In this document: piece by piece, positions 49,401-63,694 of the stretch
Layout of the letters: every line of letters begins with the position of its first letter
How positions within the stretch are numbered: the stretch's first letter is position 1
Assembly (NCBI GenBank): GCA_009760855.2
Contig: WPIO01000047.1
Span: 590,001-654,000 of the forward strand
Origin: Cristatella mucedo
Lineage: Eukaryota; Bryozoa; Phylactolaemata; Cristatellidae
Direction of reading: 5' to 3'
DNA length: 64,000 bases
Notes under the pieces: model-generated
Seen by the model: the letters and a program-made list of their open reading frames with translations, nothing else
Database searches by the model: none
What the model was told of the DNA's origin: nothing
Translations under genes and position numbers: made by a program

Positions 49401-50600
49401 ATCAGTGAAATGGCCGAAGTGGGCAATAAAGGATGGCCCTCTGTAGGACTCGAATCCACGAGCAGGTCGTGAAGAGCAAGCACCTTACCTCGGGCTAAGA
49501 GCCAGGGACAAACGTTAACAGCCCCACTAACAGTTACAATGAACATTTAAAATAGCAACAAGAGCTAAAGCACCAAGTTTTTTTAGAGGCAAAATAACCT
49601 GGTCAAATTGGTTTCGGAGTGATGGCCTTGACCTTGTACACCACCCTGGCGGTTGAGTTTAAGCTCCGAATACAAAAATCCTGGCTATGCTCTTGCAGCC
49701 ACCAGTGTGGCGGTGAGTCGTCTTATGTAATATAATGTAATATATCTCTGTAACTCCGTAAAGCCATAGAGACTATGTGGGTGTTAAGCGGGAGAGTTTT
49801 GTATAGCGCACTCACAGCCTAAGCGGCTTTCGGTATGCATTCGATAGCCAACAGACTTCGTCTCACGCAACAAAGAGAAAGTGGGAAGCATAGCAGAGTC
49901 AGGAGAGCAGTTGAGGTTGCGAGTAGCATGGAAGTAGCAGCTCAGGACTGCTGAAAAGGATGAGCCATAGTCGGTAGCAGAAGAGTAGTTGTCGTTGGTT
50001 GGTGGTAACATGCAGTATCAGCATGCATAAACACACGAAGGACAATTCACAGACCCAGGAAATGCTTGGAGAAACGTGTTTTTAGCTTTTTTAAATTTCA
50101 CCCAGTCCGGGGATGTGGTCGCCACGGTTGTGGAGCTTGACCCGGTCTGCAACGCCGAGGCAAGCTCTCGAAATACTAAGCCCGAACATATGTCGATTAG
50201 CTGAGTACCAATGCTTGGGGGAGGAGCAGGTAGTCTTAAAAAGTTCAGCCGTGAATCTGACGGGTCGACTTTGAAGGGGTTCTCATGCAATCCTCATAAC
50301 TGCTCGCCAGCTAACCTATTGTGGACGACTATCTCTCTTACCAAATCGAACCAGTTTAGTGGATCTGGTCACCACCACTGCTGCTAATACTTTGCAACGT
50401 GGTTTTCTTGTTGCAGCTACGAGATCAAAACTGCCCTGAACTGCACTTTATGCACGAGTGCCTGGTCTGACCTGCTGTATCCAATAAGTCGGGACGTTCC
50501 GACTGATCTGCATGCCTACAACCTCGCCAATTTTCTATGGCTCGTGCTGTTCGTAGTAGGAATCTTCGTGCTGACGGGACCCTGGTGGTCCTGCTGGTGA
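32452..50600 (+). CDS. TCTN2: Tectonic family gene, TCTN2-like (about 23 exons)
   Basis: Tectonics are secreted or membrane proteins of the ciliary transition zone; TCTN2 acts in the MKS/B9 complex that gates ciliary membrane proteins. Exons by acceptor, donor and phase: 32452-32509, 32819-32943, 33833-33939, 34108-34206, 34828-34929, ~35802-35972, 36065-36129, 37200-37385, 37828-37972, 38263-38313, 38791-38867, 39842-39904, 41705-41906, 42016-42131, 43199-43452, 43612-43767, 44322-44968, 45113-45235, 45324-45441, 46148-46252 (or -46238), 48388-48680, 48823-48954, 50417-50600. Evidence: signal peptide, family block CPCDLTLNECDVQCCCDQ, then an ECS start to the next exon and DWSVVLCVVDENNADLGLFF, the SGNPGYYFGAPLVAG motif, and a C-terminal membrane span, which favours TCTN2 over TCTN1. 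The protein would be about 1,190 residues, against roughly 700 in human TCTN2; the excess includes Ser/Thr- and Ala-rich linkers. Weak points: the 5/6 junction, the end of exon 12 and the 20/21 junction. Confidence 0.88.
33240..33495 (+). mobile_element. LINE family A 3' end in TCTN2 intron 2
   Basis: GGCACATCCTTTCCAGCCGT, TTGCGTGAATTGAAGTCAGT, TACCGAATGCATAACGGAAG and the tail AGTTGCAGACGGAGATACGT. Confidence 0.75.
34458..34560. repeat. (CA)n microsatellite with GT interruptions
   Basis: Long (CA)n with CGTGTG and ATGTG interruptions, in TCTN2 intron 4. A short (CCAG)n tract lies at 34255-34278. Confidence 0.93.
35263..35288. repeat. Poly(G) run, about 26 bp
   Basis: Uninterrupted G run in TCTN2 intron 5, next to GGAGGAGGG. 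Similar runs occur at 4843-4861 and 55219-55236. Confidence 0.85.
35368..35600 (-). mobile_element. LINE family B 3' end in TCTN2 intron 5
   Basis: (AAT)n, CACTTGATAAAGTGCCCTCA, GGTGCTTTACATTTGCTGCA and GACATGCACAGGGTCAGCAT: the reverse complement of the family B 3' UTR. Confidence 0.85.
36190..36985 (+). mobile_element. LINE family B copy in TCTN2 intron 7
   Basis: Frame 36180-36749 covers FQLHSIAKIPACLDRDTASK, SRLDFCNSLLAGLPACAVRR, LADLHWLPVKQRIDFKVLSL and LKSFGDRAFSSYAP. A one-base frame shift follows (ends as PKAWNSLPTCVTIFPDLTSF), then the 3' UTR with AAATGTAAAGCGCCTAGATA. Inserted in the host gene's sense direction. Confidence 0.88.
37200..39904 (+). CDS. TCTN2: TCTN2 exons 8-12: middle region and Ser/Thr linker
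   Basis: Exon 8 (37200-37385) starts MLYNITSKQYGGVHVI and ends HTATFK. Exon 9 (37828-37972) reads NSAIVSQSGTVVKFSCSAAV and ISTCTTPALPA. Exon 10 (38263-38313) encodes a Thr/Ser linker (TVLTTATSSPTTASSS). Exon 11 (38791-38867) continues LPNSSDSSSSLWLVSESTVV. Exon 12 starts VYESGPAVYHNELPL. Exon 12 can end at 39904 (GCG|GTTGGC, weak) or at 39997 (GAC|GTAGAT) after reading through a 15-bp minisatellite in frame. Both ends leave phase 0. Confidence 0.75.
38170..38231. repeat. (TG)n microsatellite in TCTN2 intron 9
   Basis: About 30 TG units, ending 32 bp before the acceptor of the exon at 38263. Confidence 0.93.
39050..39430 (-). mobile_element. LINE family A 3' end with internal inverted duplication
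   Basis: CACCACAAAGCCACAAAGAC, GGAGAGTTTTCACATAGAAC, AAGCTGCTTTCGGT, TAGCCAATAGACTTCAT and GGACTGCTAGAAAGGATCTG follow the family A tail. GGTGCTAATACGG (39144-39156) and its exact reverse complement (39172-39184) form a hairpin not found in other copies. Confidence 0.78.
39560..39760 (+). mobile_element. Type II SINE-like copy in TCTN2 intron 11
   Basis: GATCGTGGGTTCGACTGC (B-box-like, 39677-39694) and the tail CTCTTCTGCCACTATGTAAA, GTCTGTTTAATCAGCCGAAC. Compare 60295-60475. The head is diverged. Confidence 0.55.
39906..39978. repeat. 15-bp minisatellite (CTCCGCTCCCCTCTG)n
   Basis: About four and a half copies of a 15-bp unit. Unit length is a multiple of three, so the TCTN2 exon 12 frame stays open through it (repeat RSPLL). 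Confidence 0.88.
40130..41330 (-). mobile_element. LINE family A copy in TCTN2 intron 12
   Basis: Reverse complement of family A from VTCGAPQGSVLGPLLFSIYT (41275-41215) through LNDDKN, a decayed middle part, LVDNKLAVPFLCLKT-like sequence and the 3' tail near 40135. Many frame breaks. 5' truncated just before the PQGS motif. Confidence 0.85.
41586..41652. repeat. (CAG)n/(CTG)n imperfect hairpin
   Basis: GGGCCACCC, then seven CAG units, then GGGTGGCCC and (CTG)n. The two halves are mutually complementary. Ends about 52 bp before exon 13 of TCTN2. Confidence 0.75.
41705..42131 (+). CDS. TCTN2: TCTN2 exons 13-14: tectonic CPCDL cysteine block
   Basis: Exon 13 (41705-41906) reads EPNYLVNHSFDVTRSAKVTS and VELVAVSCCASAP. 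Exon 14 (42016-42131) reads NVTVETALKNPAYVDMAPCP, then CDLTLNECDVQCCCDQ and stops at CAA|GTGAGT. The pattern CxCDLT..xCDxxCCCDxxC is the hallmark of all tectonics and starts the Pfam tectonic domain. The final cysteine of the block comes from the next exon (43199, ECSKAAVDAF). Two SINEs separate exons 14 and 15. Confidence 0.92.
42297..42465 (+). mobile_element. tRNA-derived SINE (type II)
   Basis: GTGCAGGTAAGGTGCTTGCT, then GGGTTTGAATTC (B-box-like, 42349-42360), GCAAGCAGTGGTGATAGTC, CTCTTCTGCTGCTATATAAA and GGCTGCTAAATCAGCTAGT. In TCTN2 intron 14. Confidence 0.82.
42850..43015 (-). mobile_element. tRNA-derived SINE (type II)
   Basis: Reverse complement: GAGCCGTGATGGCACACTAG, GTAAGGCGGTTGCTTTCACG, GGGTTCGATTCC (perfect B box, 42941-42952), GCAAGCGGTGGTGATAGCCG. 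Same intron as the previous SINE, opposite strand. Confidence 0.87.
43199..46252 (+). CDS. TCTN2: TCTN2 exons 15-20: tectonic core domain
   Basis: Exon 15: FASCLTGSYGG, DYACNSTSTASRSPDWSVVL, CVVDENNADLGLFFE. Exon 16: a Gly/Ser stretch, then GYSYGAPVQMTGS and LTLPQLTLGGRCLPTAP. Exon 17 (647 bp, the longest): SVTCSYAVTQDLC, SALLCPAQSPTYVVQ, a Ser run, SVTYRCATSSATYVAA, Ala-rich linker, then NAVAEVLYNITWSGVDVVG and ARYTATF. Exon 18: GYYFGAPLVAGLLNVTTVDG. Exon 19: ALCQNAFRVPVSFQVNS and ADMLNCNTLR. Exon 20: ILAKLTAWTNVGYLSIGGIA, NDTSQW. All phases join (2, 2, 1, 1, 2). The poly-Ser and Ala-rich stretches are not in vertebrate tectonics as I know them. Confidence 0.88.
43472..43495. repeat. (GGCA)n microsatellite
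   Basis: Six GGCA units in TCTN2 intron 15. Confidence 0.85.
43870..44080 (+). mobile_element. tRNA-like SINE copy in TCTN2 intron 16
   Basis: CTGGTCGAGTGGTTACGCTG matches a tRNA A-box region (TGGTCGAGTGG) more closely than the other copies. Body and tail (GCAATCCTTTGTTGTCAGCC, TAGGGCCCTCTTGTCTC) resemble type II. The B box is diverged. Confidence 0.6.
46424..46467. repeat. (CT)n microsatellite
   Basis: TCTCTC repeats within a pyrimidine-rich stretch to about 46640, in TCTN2 intron 20. Open frames across it are artefacts. Confidence 0.9.
47168..47290. repeat. Degenerate 9-bp minisatellite of RGGTCAnnn units
   Basis: Five AGGTCA hexamers (47179, 47195, 47243, 47274, 47283) and further GGGTCA and GTCAC variants. 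At 47265-47288 three hexamers are each three bases apart (GGGTCActtAGGTCAtggAGGTCA); another pair with 3-bp spacing is at 47170-47184. In TCTN2 intron 20. Confidence 0.85.
47950..48042 (+). mobile_element. LINE family B 3' tail
   Basis: AAATGTAAAGCGCCTAGAAA, GAGTTCTCTGAGGGCGTATT and (ATT)n. Tail only, in TCTN2 intron 20. Confidence 0.85.
48159..48252. repeat. 48-bp tandem duplication
   Basis: Two copies, starting at 48161 and 48209, differ at a few positions (GGGCAGGTGGCCCGG, GGGCAGGTTGCCCGG). GC-rich, just upstream of TCTN2 exon 21. Confidence 0.9.
48388..50600 (+). CDS. TCTN2: TCTN2 exons 21-23: C-terminal region and membrane span
   Basis: Exon 21 (48388-48680): QLLAFTYREPFGAVNTSNSS, a Thr/Ala run from a (CTG)n tract, QFGDYTVPDVPVMQLEGECV, then IPSSVHLTVMYAEVGRSLN. 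Exon 22 (48823-48954): ATWRILCTTSGCLHGAEHAF, FVQVPPSWQPYPS. Exon 23 (50417-50600): IKTALNCTLCTSAWSDLLYP, then a hydrophobic span FLWLVLFVVGIFVLTGPWW, SCW and TGA (50598-50600). The span ends three residues before the stop, so there is almost no tail past the membrane, as in human TCTN2/3. A strong donor (CG|GTATGT) two bases after the stop suggests a 3'-UTR intron. Confidence 0.9.
49085..49155 (+). mobile_element. Type II SINE 3' tail
   Basis: AGGCTCTTTTACCATACATA, GAGGCTGCTGAATCAGCCAA. The head is missing. Confidence 0.55.
49420..49520 (-). mobile_element. Type II SINE head and body
   Basis: Reverse complement: GAGGTAAGGTGCTTGCTCTT, GTGGATTCGAGTCC (B-box-like), AGAGGGCCATCCTTTATTGC. In TCTN2 intron 22. 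Confidence 0.65.
49735..50011 (-). mobile_element. LINE family A 3' end
   Basis: Minus frame SSATDYGSSFSAVLSCYFHA, NCSPDSAMLPTFSLLRETKS, GCECAIQNSPA and stop. Nearly identical in protein to the end of the copy at 23335-24320. Confidence 0.88.
50012..50290 (-). mobile_element. LINE-like C-terminal fragment next to family A
   Basis: Minus frame reads LPAPPPSIGTQLIDICSGLV, KFKKAKNTFLQAFPGSVNCP. It has the layout of the LINE family B C-terminus (TFKKNLK...LFRTAFSGS) but is clearly diverged, and may be a third family. Confidence 0.45.
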
Positions 50601-53005
50601 CGGTATGTGGGGCAACTGCGAATTGTCTCTGCCTGCTATTATTGCAAGTTGCCTCTCATTCCTTTCCTGCCTAAGCGCAGAAATTCCATGCGTTGCTCGA
50701 ACCCTGCCCTACCCAGGTGAGCTTTCTGTTAACTGGGCAGCAGCTGCAGCGGCGTTTGCAACTGCGGCAGCGTGAAAGAAGCAGCTCGGTTGCATACAGC
50801 TCTTCTATAGTAGGATTGAAGTCTAACGATATGAAGAGAACGAGAATCATCGGCGTTGGAGAACAGCGACCATATTTTGGACACTTTAAATGAGTAGGCT
50901 GCCGCGAGCGATCTGGGTGGACCTAAGCACGAGGCGACGCCTGCAGTTACACCTACTGCCACCTGAAAAGCGATGAAGTACCAGGATGCTCAGCAAGCAG
51001 CAGGAGTACCACGATGTACATTTGAATCGTGTCAGCGATATGGCGCAGCTCACTCCATCACCGATGGCCGTGCATGCTGAGCCACCCCCGCCATGGCTTT
51101 GACCCTATCTCGCCGTGACCAGCATAGACGAGCAGCACCAGCTTTTTTGCTGCTGTTGCGAAATTGCTACTTGAACTCAGTTTTTGCTGAAATCGTCCAG
51201 AAAATCGTCAGAAGGCAAAATTTTATTCAGAATGCATCTTCCGAGTTTTTCAATGTAAATTATTTTAATACATGCAAATTGTTTAAGACATACATGCCTT
51301 TGCTGGGCAGCTGCCTGATCCGTCAAGGTGCAAGCTGTTTAAGTGATTTGGTCAAATTAGAAGGGCCTTCGTATTGTGGAAAAAACGAACTTTTAAGCCT
51401 TTGGTCCAAGCAGTTTAGCTGATTTGTGTCTTTTAGTTTCAGCTCAAGGCCTTGATTGCATAGCTGCCATGCAAAGCATATGCTGCCATTGCATAGCTGC
51501 ACTGTACCAGTGCTGATGGCTCAAATCCTGGCACCGAGAACTAAGCAAGCTGCAGCAAAGCACCCAGCTCTTACTACTCGAACAGGGCACACTGAATAAT
51601 CATCATAAGTATGGCTAAGCCATCAGTCAAACTTGTTTAGCACTTAGACGCTCCCAATAAATGTTCTAGCTTTGGTCAAAGCATGTACACGGTCATCTTC
51701 AGTAGTTAAACCCTCGATCGTCAGCCAAAGTAGTGCAAATATAACACATTTCGACAAGCGATTCTGTCGTTAATATGGACTTGCCATCCCAATATTATAT
51801 TATTTAGTGAAAGCCATGGGCTATACTGACAAAGGTGCATACTTCATCGGCAAGTTTCGTCTTCTGGAAGCATCCATGAACCGGTGTCACGGCTTTTGCT
51901 GCCTGCAGTTCAACAAGTCTTCAGTTTCGCCCCAACCCGACACATGAATTTACCCTCTATTATATCCATTTACATGAGGTGTGAGAACCTTATTCGGCCG
52001 TTCCAATAGGTGCAGCTTATAGACTGACCGTGCTTTGTCTCCAATTTTAGAACTTCATTGCTAAAGGAACGCACAGAAAAATACAAGCTAGAAACATGAA
52101 CAGAGCAATCAGCCAGTACTGCTCGATCATGCACAAGAGGATTATCTCTGAGCAAGTAGCAAATCATGAGTGCATCCGACAGCTGTATACCAAAAAAGGT
52201 TGAAAGAGCGAGAGGATTAGAATGCCTGTGATTTGTTCACAAAACGTTAACCTACATTACTTCTTACCCATACTTGTACAGCATGCTGGAGGTGGTAATA
52301 AATGAGGGAACATGTATGTGGGTTCGGAAAACGGAATCTGCATAACGAAGAAGGCCATGTATCAGTCTGCCTCAAAGAACCTAACTGGTGCTGTTGCTCT
52401 CTGGAGTGATAGGCCGGTGACAGGCATGTGCTCGAAGACAGATCCGGCAACATGGAAAATGTGTCCAGCATGCATTCGCACAAAAACATGAACGCACCGC
52501 TCAAAACACGCAGATGCGATGGGCTGGGCACACAGCAGCACGCAGAGCGGCCGGTAGTCACCGACCGTCAGTCTAACGCCACACAAAGCGTCGCGAACAA
52601 GCCAAGCTCATTCGCAGAGCAAAATCGGCCATGCCTTCTGCTGAGGAGACCAAGCACGTATGACGCACGGTGTCAACATATACACGCTGGCTGCCGCTGG
52701 AATTCTTTCGACAACACGTAAAAGAGTCCAGTGGCAATAGCTTCGCGACTTTAATTAATCACTTTTGCACCAGTGCAGCATGCTGCACACCATTTCTTGG
52801 CTTGACTGCATCAGTAATAATAATACATTTAGTCACTCGACCGACGATGTAGCCAGCTCGCCATTGGCGCACTCCGGCTCGTCCACATGACGACGGCAGC
52901 AGCAATGCTTGGACGAGCGGCTGCCGCTGCGAGCGCAGCAAGCGGCGGAGGTGAGCCGTGACAATGAGAAGAGATCGGCAGAGCCTCGGGGCGGCCGCCG
53001 ACGCC
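50601..53005. other. Intergenic region between convergent TCTN2 and IDI1
   Basis: Presumed 3' UTRs of both genes. An AATAAA at 51656-51661 on the + strand could serve TCTN2. No coding exon recognised. Confidence 0.4.
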
Positions 53006-58258
<5,253 letters not shown>

Positions 58259-58264
58259 CTAAAT

Positions 58265-60290
58265 GCAAGCAAGAGCTTGGCGGCTTAGTGGATGCACGGG
58301 GTTGTTAATACAGCCCCTCCCCTACAGTGGCAAAACTCAGGACAACCTTGTGCAGTTACAGAGGGAGATAAATTACATTATATAACAACCGTGGCATCAT
58401 TCTCGTGTCCCTCCCCCTCGGAGCTGCAGAACACTCCATCATACAATCGTCACCGCAGTGAGCCCTCACAGATGCAGCAGCAGTGTTGAATGCTGAGGTA
58501 GACAGCCTATACTGTGCATGCTGTTTGATGCTAGGTGTGCAATGAGCTCAAACGATTCTACAGATCATTAGTAACAAGTTGCTAAAAGCGCTGTGCTGGG
58601 CAGGCAATGCATTCCATTTACAGATGAGTGCATCGAAAAAAGAAACTCCTGACGTCTGACGGCTTGACATCTGTTTATGCGTCGCAATACCTCCACCCAT
58701 ACACAGCTTTCATCGATAGGGTGATTAAGGCGGTCATATTATCAGTGAGTTTAAAATACACCGACTTCGATCGGCTTGCTGCTATGTGATGACAGCAGTA
58801 CGGCTCAGTCGTTGCAAATTCGTTGGTGTTGGCATTTGTGCAGTTTGTTAAAGGGCCTGCTGGCAGTCCAAAAGCAGGCCAATGGTGACTACGCACAGGC
58901 TGCTGTCGGCCCATGTGAGCAGCATCGCTCAGCTAGATACTTGCATCTGCTCGTCTACACAATGTCGGTGTCACTCGGATATGTCTATATTTGTCTTACT
59001 GTCTTTAGCCGTCGCCCCGTAAGTCAGGCCTGTCACCAACCATCCCAGCCTCGTCTTAGCCTGTCATTCCTTTTGGTGTGCAAGTTTTAACATGAAAGTG
59101 TGCTGCGCATTGGTCGTGCTATTACTGTCGTCTCACCGAGCCCTTGCAAGAAGCGCAACTCCTCTAGTAAGTAGCCTGCTGCATTCGGCCAGCACCACCT
59201 ATGCCTCACAGTACATCAGCCATCCTTTTTTTTTATACTACAGGAGGCACAAACGAATATTCTGCGATTGAAAAAAACGACTAGATAGAAATGTAGCTCA
59301 ACCCGTTCTTGACGTCAACTAGAATTTCGGGATGTTACTTTTTGTCAGCTATACTAGCATTCTGATACTTGAGGGCATGAACAAAAGCTGCCACTTTCAA
59401 GCTTATCATCTAGTTCTAGTGTCTGTAGTGCACTGTGATGAGCTTCTTTTTTTTTATCAACAACAATAGATTGAAAATAACATAGATCCAAACAGGCCGA
59501 CTCCCTTCGTACCATGGCTGTACTCTTTTTACATCGGCCATCGTCGTTTACCAAACCTCACTGAGCCACTCGACTTCGGCAATCTACATCGAGCTACCGG
59601 ACTCAAGAACCTTAGGGGGAAGGAGTAGGTCAAGCTCTTCCGGCACACAGCTCTAGCTAACCAGTGCGAGTACATGATCGATCGTCCACCGAAGCAGGTG
59701 CAACGTCAAACTGCAAATAGAAGCCAAGCTTTCACCTGGGTCTCTGGGTATCAAGCTTAGACGATTCACGATTTAAATCTACAGATACAGATACATAGGC
59801 AACTCGATCCACAAAGTCAGGAGGACTGAGCAGAATTTAGGAGGCTGGAGAGAATTCTACAGTGTTCTCAAAGCCCGAGGAACAGCTTTCGGCTTGCATC
59901 GCCAGGGCAGCAGTCAACAGCCTGTATCTAAATAGAAGCAAAGAATGGCCGGATCTAGAGGGCCAGGAAAGGGCAGCAGCAAAGGGAAACTTGCAGAGAT
60001 GAAATTCTACAGCCCAGGACCTTCAAAGCCAAGCACATGCTGCCAACAAACAGTCTTTACATAAGAAAAGGGGAAAGGTGACAGGGAATCACTAAGCCGA
60101 GTAGTTTCTTTTGCAAGTATTGTCAGAACTGCATCCATAATTCATGATTTCAAAGCTTATTTCAATAAAGGGATTGTTCAACAGATATTAGCGATCTTTC
60201 GACCAATACTTCGAAAGCTTGGATTCAATTCTGAGGTTATATCAAATTATTGGCCACTCTCGCTACTTCGTTTTTTGGCCAAGATCCTAT
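58265..60290. other. No recognised gene
   Basis: Intergenic sequence upstream of IDI1. Open frames of 60-104 codons lack motifs. No repeats recognised. Confidence 0.4.
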
Positions 60291-60294
60291 AAGT

Positions 60295-60475
60295 GAGCCG
60301 TGATGGCACATTAGGTAAGGTAGTTGCTTTTCCGGATCTCGGTTCGAAGGTTGTGGGTTCGAATCCTGCAGCGGGTGATTCTTTACTGCAGCTGCAAGCA
60401 GTGGTGATAGCCGTAAAGGTTCTTCTGTCGCTATACAAAAGAGGCTGCTAAATCAGCTTAGTATTTGTTTTATTT
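60295..60475 (+). mobile_element. tRNA-derived SINE (type II), most complete copy
   Basis: GAGCCGTGATGGCACATTAG, GTAAGGTAGTTGC (A-box region), GGTTCGAATCC (exact B box, 60356-60366), body GCAAGCAGTGGTGATAGCCG, CTTCTGTCGCTATACAAAAG and tail GGCTGCTAAATCAGC. This copy best defines the family. Confidence 0.9.
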
Positions 60476-61068
60476 AAAGCTATCTCTTAACATTACAGGT
60501 AGAGCACAGAGACTAGCGTGATTTATTGGGAACATTTCCACAACAAATAGTATTCATATTCAAATAATTCAAACAGCACCATTCCACTGAAACTGCTCTC
60601 GTCTGCATGACCTCTGATACTCTAGTACTAGGGATGGAGGGGAGATTATGCTTTGAGAAGCATGCAAAAAAAGCATACACGAGCACACTCAGGGCCACCG
60701 GTTTGAAGAGTCTCTGTAATAAGGACCACTTGTTGTTACATGCACTAAATCCTACACAAGTAAGCCAAGTATACAGTAACAAAAAAGTTCAGTGGAGTGC
60801 AGAGAAAGCTGAGAGCAGAACAGATGCATCCTTAGTTGAGACTTCATGATGCAAAGCCAATGCAAGTGAAGATAGAAGCCAGAAGCAAGTTCCACACTCT
60901 CGGTGCAGATGAACTGAAGGCCCAATCTTCAAGGATTTCAATTTGGTGTGAGCAATGGCAAAATAGGGGGAAGTCTAGGAACAGCGAGGTGCTAGAGCAA
61001 GTGGAACGGAAAAGTGAGGAGGTCTGACAGGTAGGCTACTGGTGCATGCGAGTGAAGCCACCTGGAAG

Positions 61069-61069
<1 letters not shown>

Positions 61070-61134
<65 letters not shown>
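61070..61134. repeat. (GA)n microsatellite, about 62 bp
   Basis: Perfect AG repeat ending in GGGAGAGG. The minus-strand Ser-Leu frames over it are artefacts. Confidence 0.95.
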
Positions 61135-61138
<4 letters not shown>

Positions 61139-61397
61139 GATCTTGACAGCGATTCAATGCTTGACTGAGTGGGAGCCAGTGAAGCACAGATACAGTGGTG
61201 CGATGTGGCAGATATATCATAGAGACAGGCCAGACAAGCTGACGAGTTATGCACTAGTTGCAGATGATGAAGGGAAAAGGACAGGAAATAAGGAAACCGG
61301 AGTCATCTACGTGCATCCATAAAGGCTTTATCTGGTTAGGCTATCGTACTTTTGTCTAAGCAGGCTCTGATTTTGGCAATGCTCCTCAGTTGAAAAT

Positions 61398-61530
61398 ATA
61401 ATAATAATAATAATTCATTTATAGAGCACCCCAAGAGAACTTAATCTCTATTCAGGCGCTACACATATGTCTCGGGGCTCGAGACCACGACCTCAGTCGG
61501 ACCTGGGTCGGGGCGAGCACCTTAATAATA
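61398..61530 (-). mobile_element. tRNA-derived SINE (type I)
   Basis: (AAT)n, then ATAGAGCACCCCAAGAGAAC, TTAATCTCTATTCAGGCGCT, CGGGGCTCGAGACCACGACC and GGGTCGGGGCGAGCACCTTA, the reverse complement of tail to head. Truncated before the A box. Confidence 0.8.
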
Positions 61531-63126
61531 TAGACCACCTTAATAATAACCTAAAATAGACCGACTTAAAAGTGGTAGCAACGTGCTCATTCAAGGACAA
61601 GTCATTATAGAACAGCATGCCTATAATTCGTGCAGAATTCACCGAAATGATGCTGGGTGAACTCAAAGGTTGAGATAACTCTTAAAAGTGAGCTCTTCCA
61701 ACTTAAGGCAAGTCCTAGGTTTGCCCACGACTACTCGGTTATTCTTATCATTATTATGCTTCAAGAAGCTACTGCTGGCTAATGAAGAGGGAGAGCATAG
61801 TAGATGCAGGTTGCAAGGACGGTGAGTTAGATGCAGAGCAAAGCTGAGAAGAGTTAATGGATAGGTAAAGCTGAGTGGTATCGGCCTATATATGAAAGCT
61901 AAGATTGTGTTTAGCAATTACATCAATCAGAGAGAAAATACAGACAATGAAAATACAGGGCCTAAGACCGAACTCTGAGACACACAATATGTAAAGGTCG
62001 CTTGGGATGACTGACAGCCGTTTACATCTACACTCGGACACCTAACACTGAAGTAGGATCTAACCCAGTTTAGAACTATACGCCTGCCTGGCGTACAGAC
62101 ATAAGGCCCTACATGTTGGCTATTTTTCTTGCGCTAAACGATGATATAGCTAACTGATTTCCTTCACATAGGAAATCGTAAACGTACAGCTTGAACGTGT
62201 GACTGTGCTCTCCAAATTTGACAGGCTAAAGTGAGACCATCATCGAGTATTCTCAAAGAGACGTCCTCTAGCCGTACCCTTGGATCTTAGCCCAATAGTG
62301 CACTGCTCACTCTTGACGACCCACGGATCGGCTCCTGCAGTTCAGAGCTCGGCTACTGTACTTCTTATCGGCTACTGTAGTTCAAAGTTCACCTAGCTGA
62401 ACTTCTGCACACGTTCGAGCCTCCTGTTGTCCGCAGGTCCACTCAGGATAATATTTAGCCGTTTTATAATTTTATTTAATGATGATTGGCAAAAGCCGAC
62501 ACGCACAGATTCGATTTACGCTAACTGTCTGCTGCGAGAAAGAAATTATAGAGATAATACATGGCTCAAGCCCTAGCTAGTGTTGTAGACGGGTGTAGCG
62601 GCTTCCACATCCAAACCAAACTAGGCCGGAAACGCAGCGCTCGTAACGGCGCTAGTCTGTAGCCGACGCGCGACGACTGCCGGTGTAGCTCTGAGCCTTG
62701 AAATCACGGCTAGTGGCTTGTAGGTGCAGCACCAATGCATTGGTAGGTATGCCAACAGAAGCCGGAAACGTGGTAGCGACGAAGAGCGCTAAAGCCTTAA
62801 CATAGAAAGTCAGTATCCCTAGCCTACAAAGTCAATTTGACAGCGACGGAGGGTTACAGACTCTCAACAGCGGCAACGACTTGAGACAACGTATCACGTG
62901 ACGTGAGACAACGTAGGGCCCGATGGCGTGGAGCACAACTCGGCTCACACGGCCAAGCCACCAATGCCAGGACCGCAGCTCCTTGCCAAGTGCACGACTT
63001 CGGCTTTTACATTGCCTCCGTCGTAAATTATAGCATAGTCGGTTATAGCGCGAAGTAACGGGCTGCCAGCCCTGGCTCAGCAACATGGCGTGAATACAAC
63101 ATCCGACAGGCAGGCCTAGGCTCACC
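61531..63126. other. No recognised feature
   Basis: No motif, repeat or coding exon that I can support. Open minus-strand frame 62832-63126 is downstream of a good donor (63126) and probably intronic. Confidence 0.35.
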
Positions 63127-63282
63127 TGCTTGGAGTGCGCGAAGGAAATATACAGCGACCAGTCGCGTTTCGGTAACGACCGATCAAGGTACAGGCTAGA
63201 GAGCACCACATCCGCCGGCGAGTCAGGCCATACCAACCGCGCGCTGACCTCGCGCTTCCGGTTTAAGTATGTACTAGTGTAA
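63127..63282 (-). CDS. Possible internal exon of an unidentified gene
   Basis: Minus strand: acceptor ..TTACACTAG, open frame TYLNRKREVSARLVWP, then DSPADVVLSSLYLDRSLPKR, DWSLYISFAHSKQ, and donor CAG|GTGAGC. The residue mix (charged, Trp, alternating hydrophobics) looks coding, but I do not recognise the family. No neighbouring exon found in the window; a partner could lie beyond either side. It could also be a chance frame. Confidence 0.3.
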
Positions 63283-63694
63283 CATAGATATAATGTCTAT
63301 GTTAAGGGTGTTGTGGTCGGCCCCTCACCCGATACTTAACGTCGAAGATATCTGTGACGTGGATCAGCGTGGCATGCCTTTGCAATTGGTGGCTATTCGT
63401 CACCGTGATTTTCATCACATGCTTCTTCTGTTATTTATGCTTCTACAGCGCAGACTGCATTTCGCAGTTTGATCTCTGCGACAGTTCAAGCGCCGTAGCG
63501 GGCTTCAGCAAACCTATATTCTCCGGGCGGTAGAAGTCCACGAGCACTCAACCACCCTGCTCGCTTCCTCTATGCAGCCCACCTTAGTCCACTCGCCCCG
63601 CCCCTACATCCCAAGAAACCACCCACCGAGGGTGGGTTGCTAATGCACCGCAGCTGAGTGCCGGCATGTACCCAAACTGCGCATCGTTAGTCGC

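Noticed and set aside
60295-60475. A genuine tRNA gene
   Set aside because: A and B boxes are present, but there is no full cloverleaf, and the same unit with a conserved tRNA-unrelated body recurs at many sites, which is a SINE.
62832-63236. 134-codon minus-strand frame taken as one exon
   Set aside because: A strong donor at 63126 interrupts it. Only the part upstream of that donor is kept as a candidate exon.
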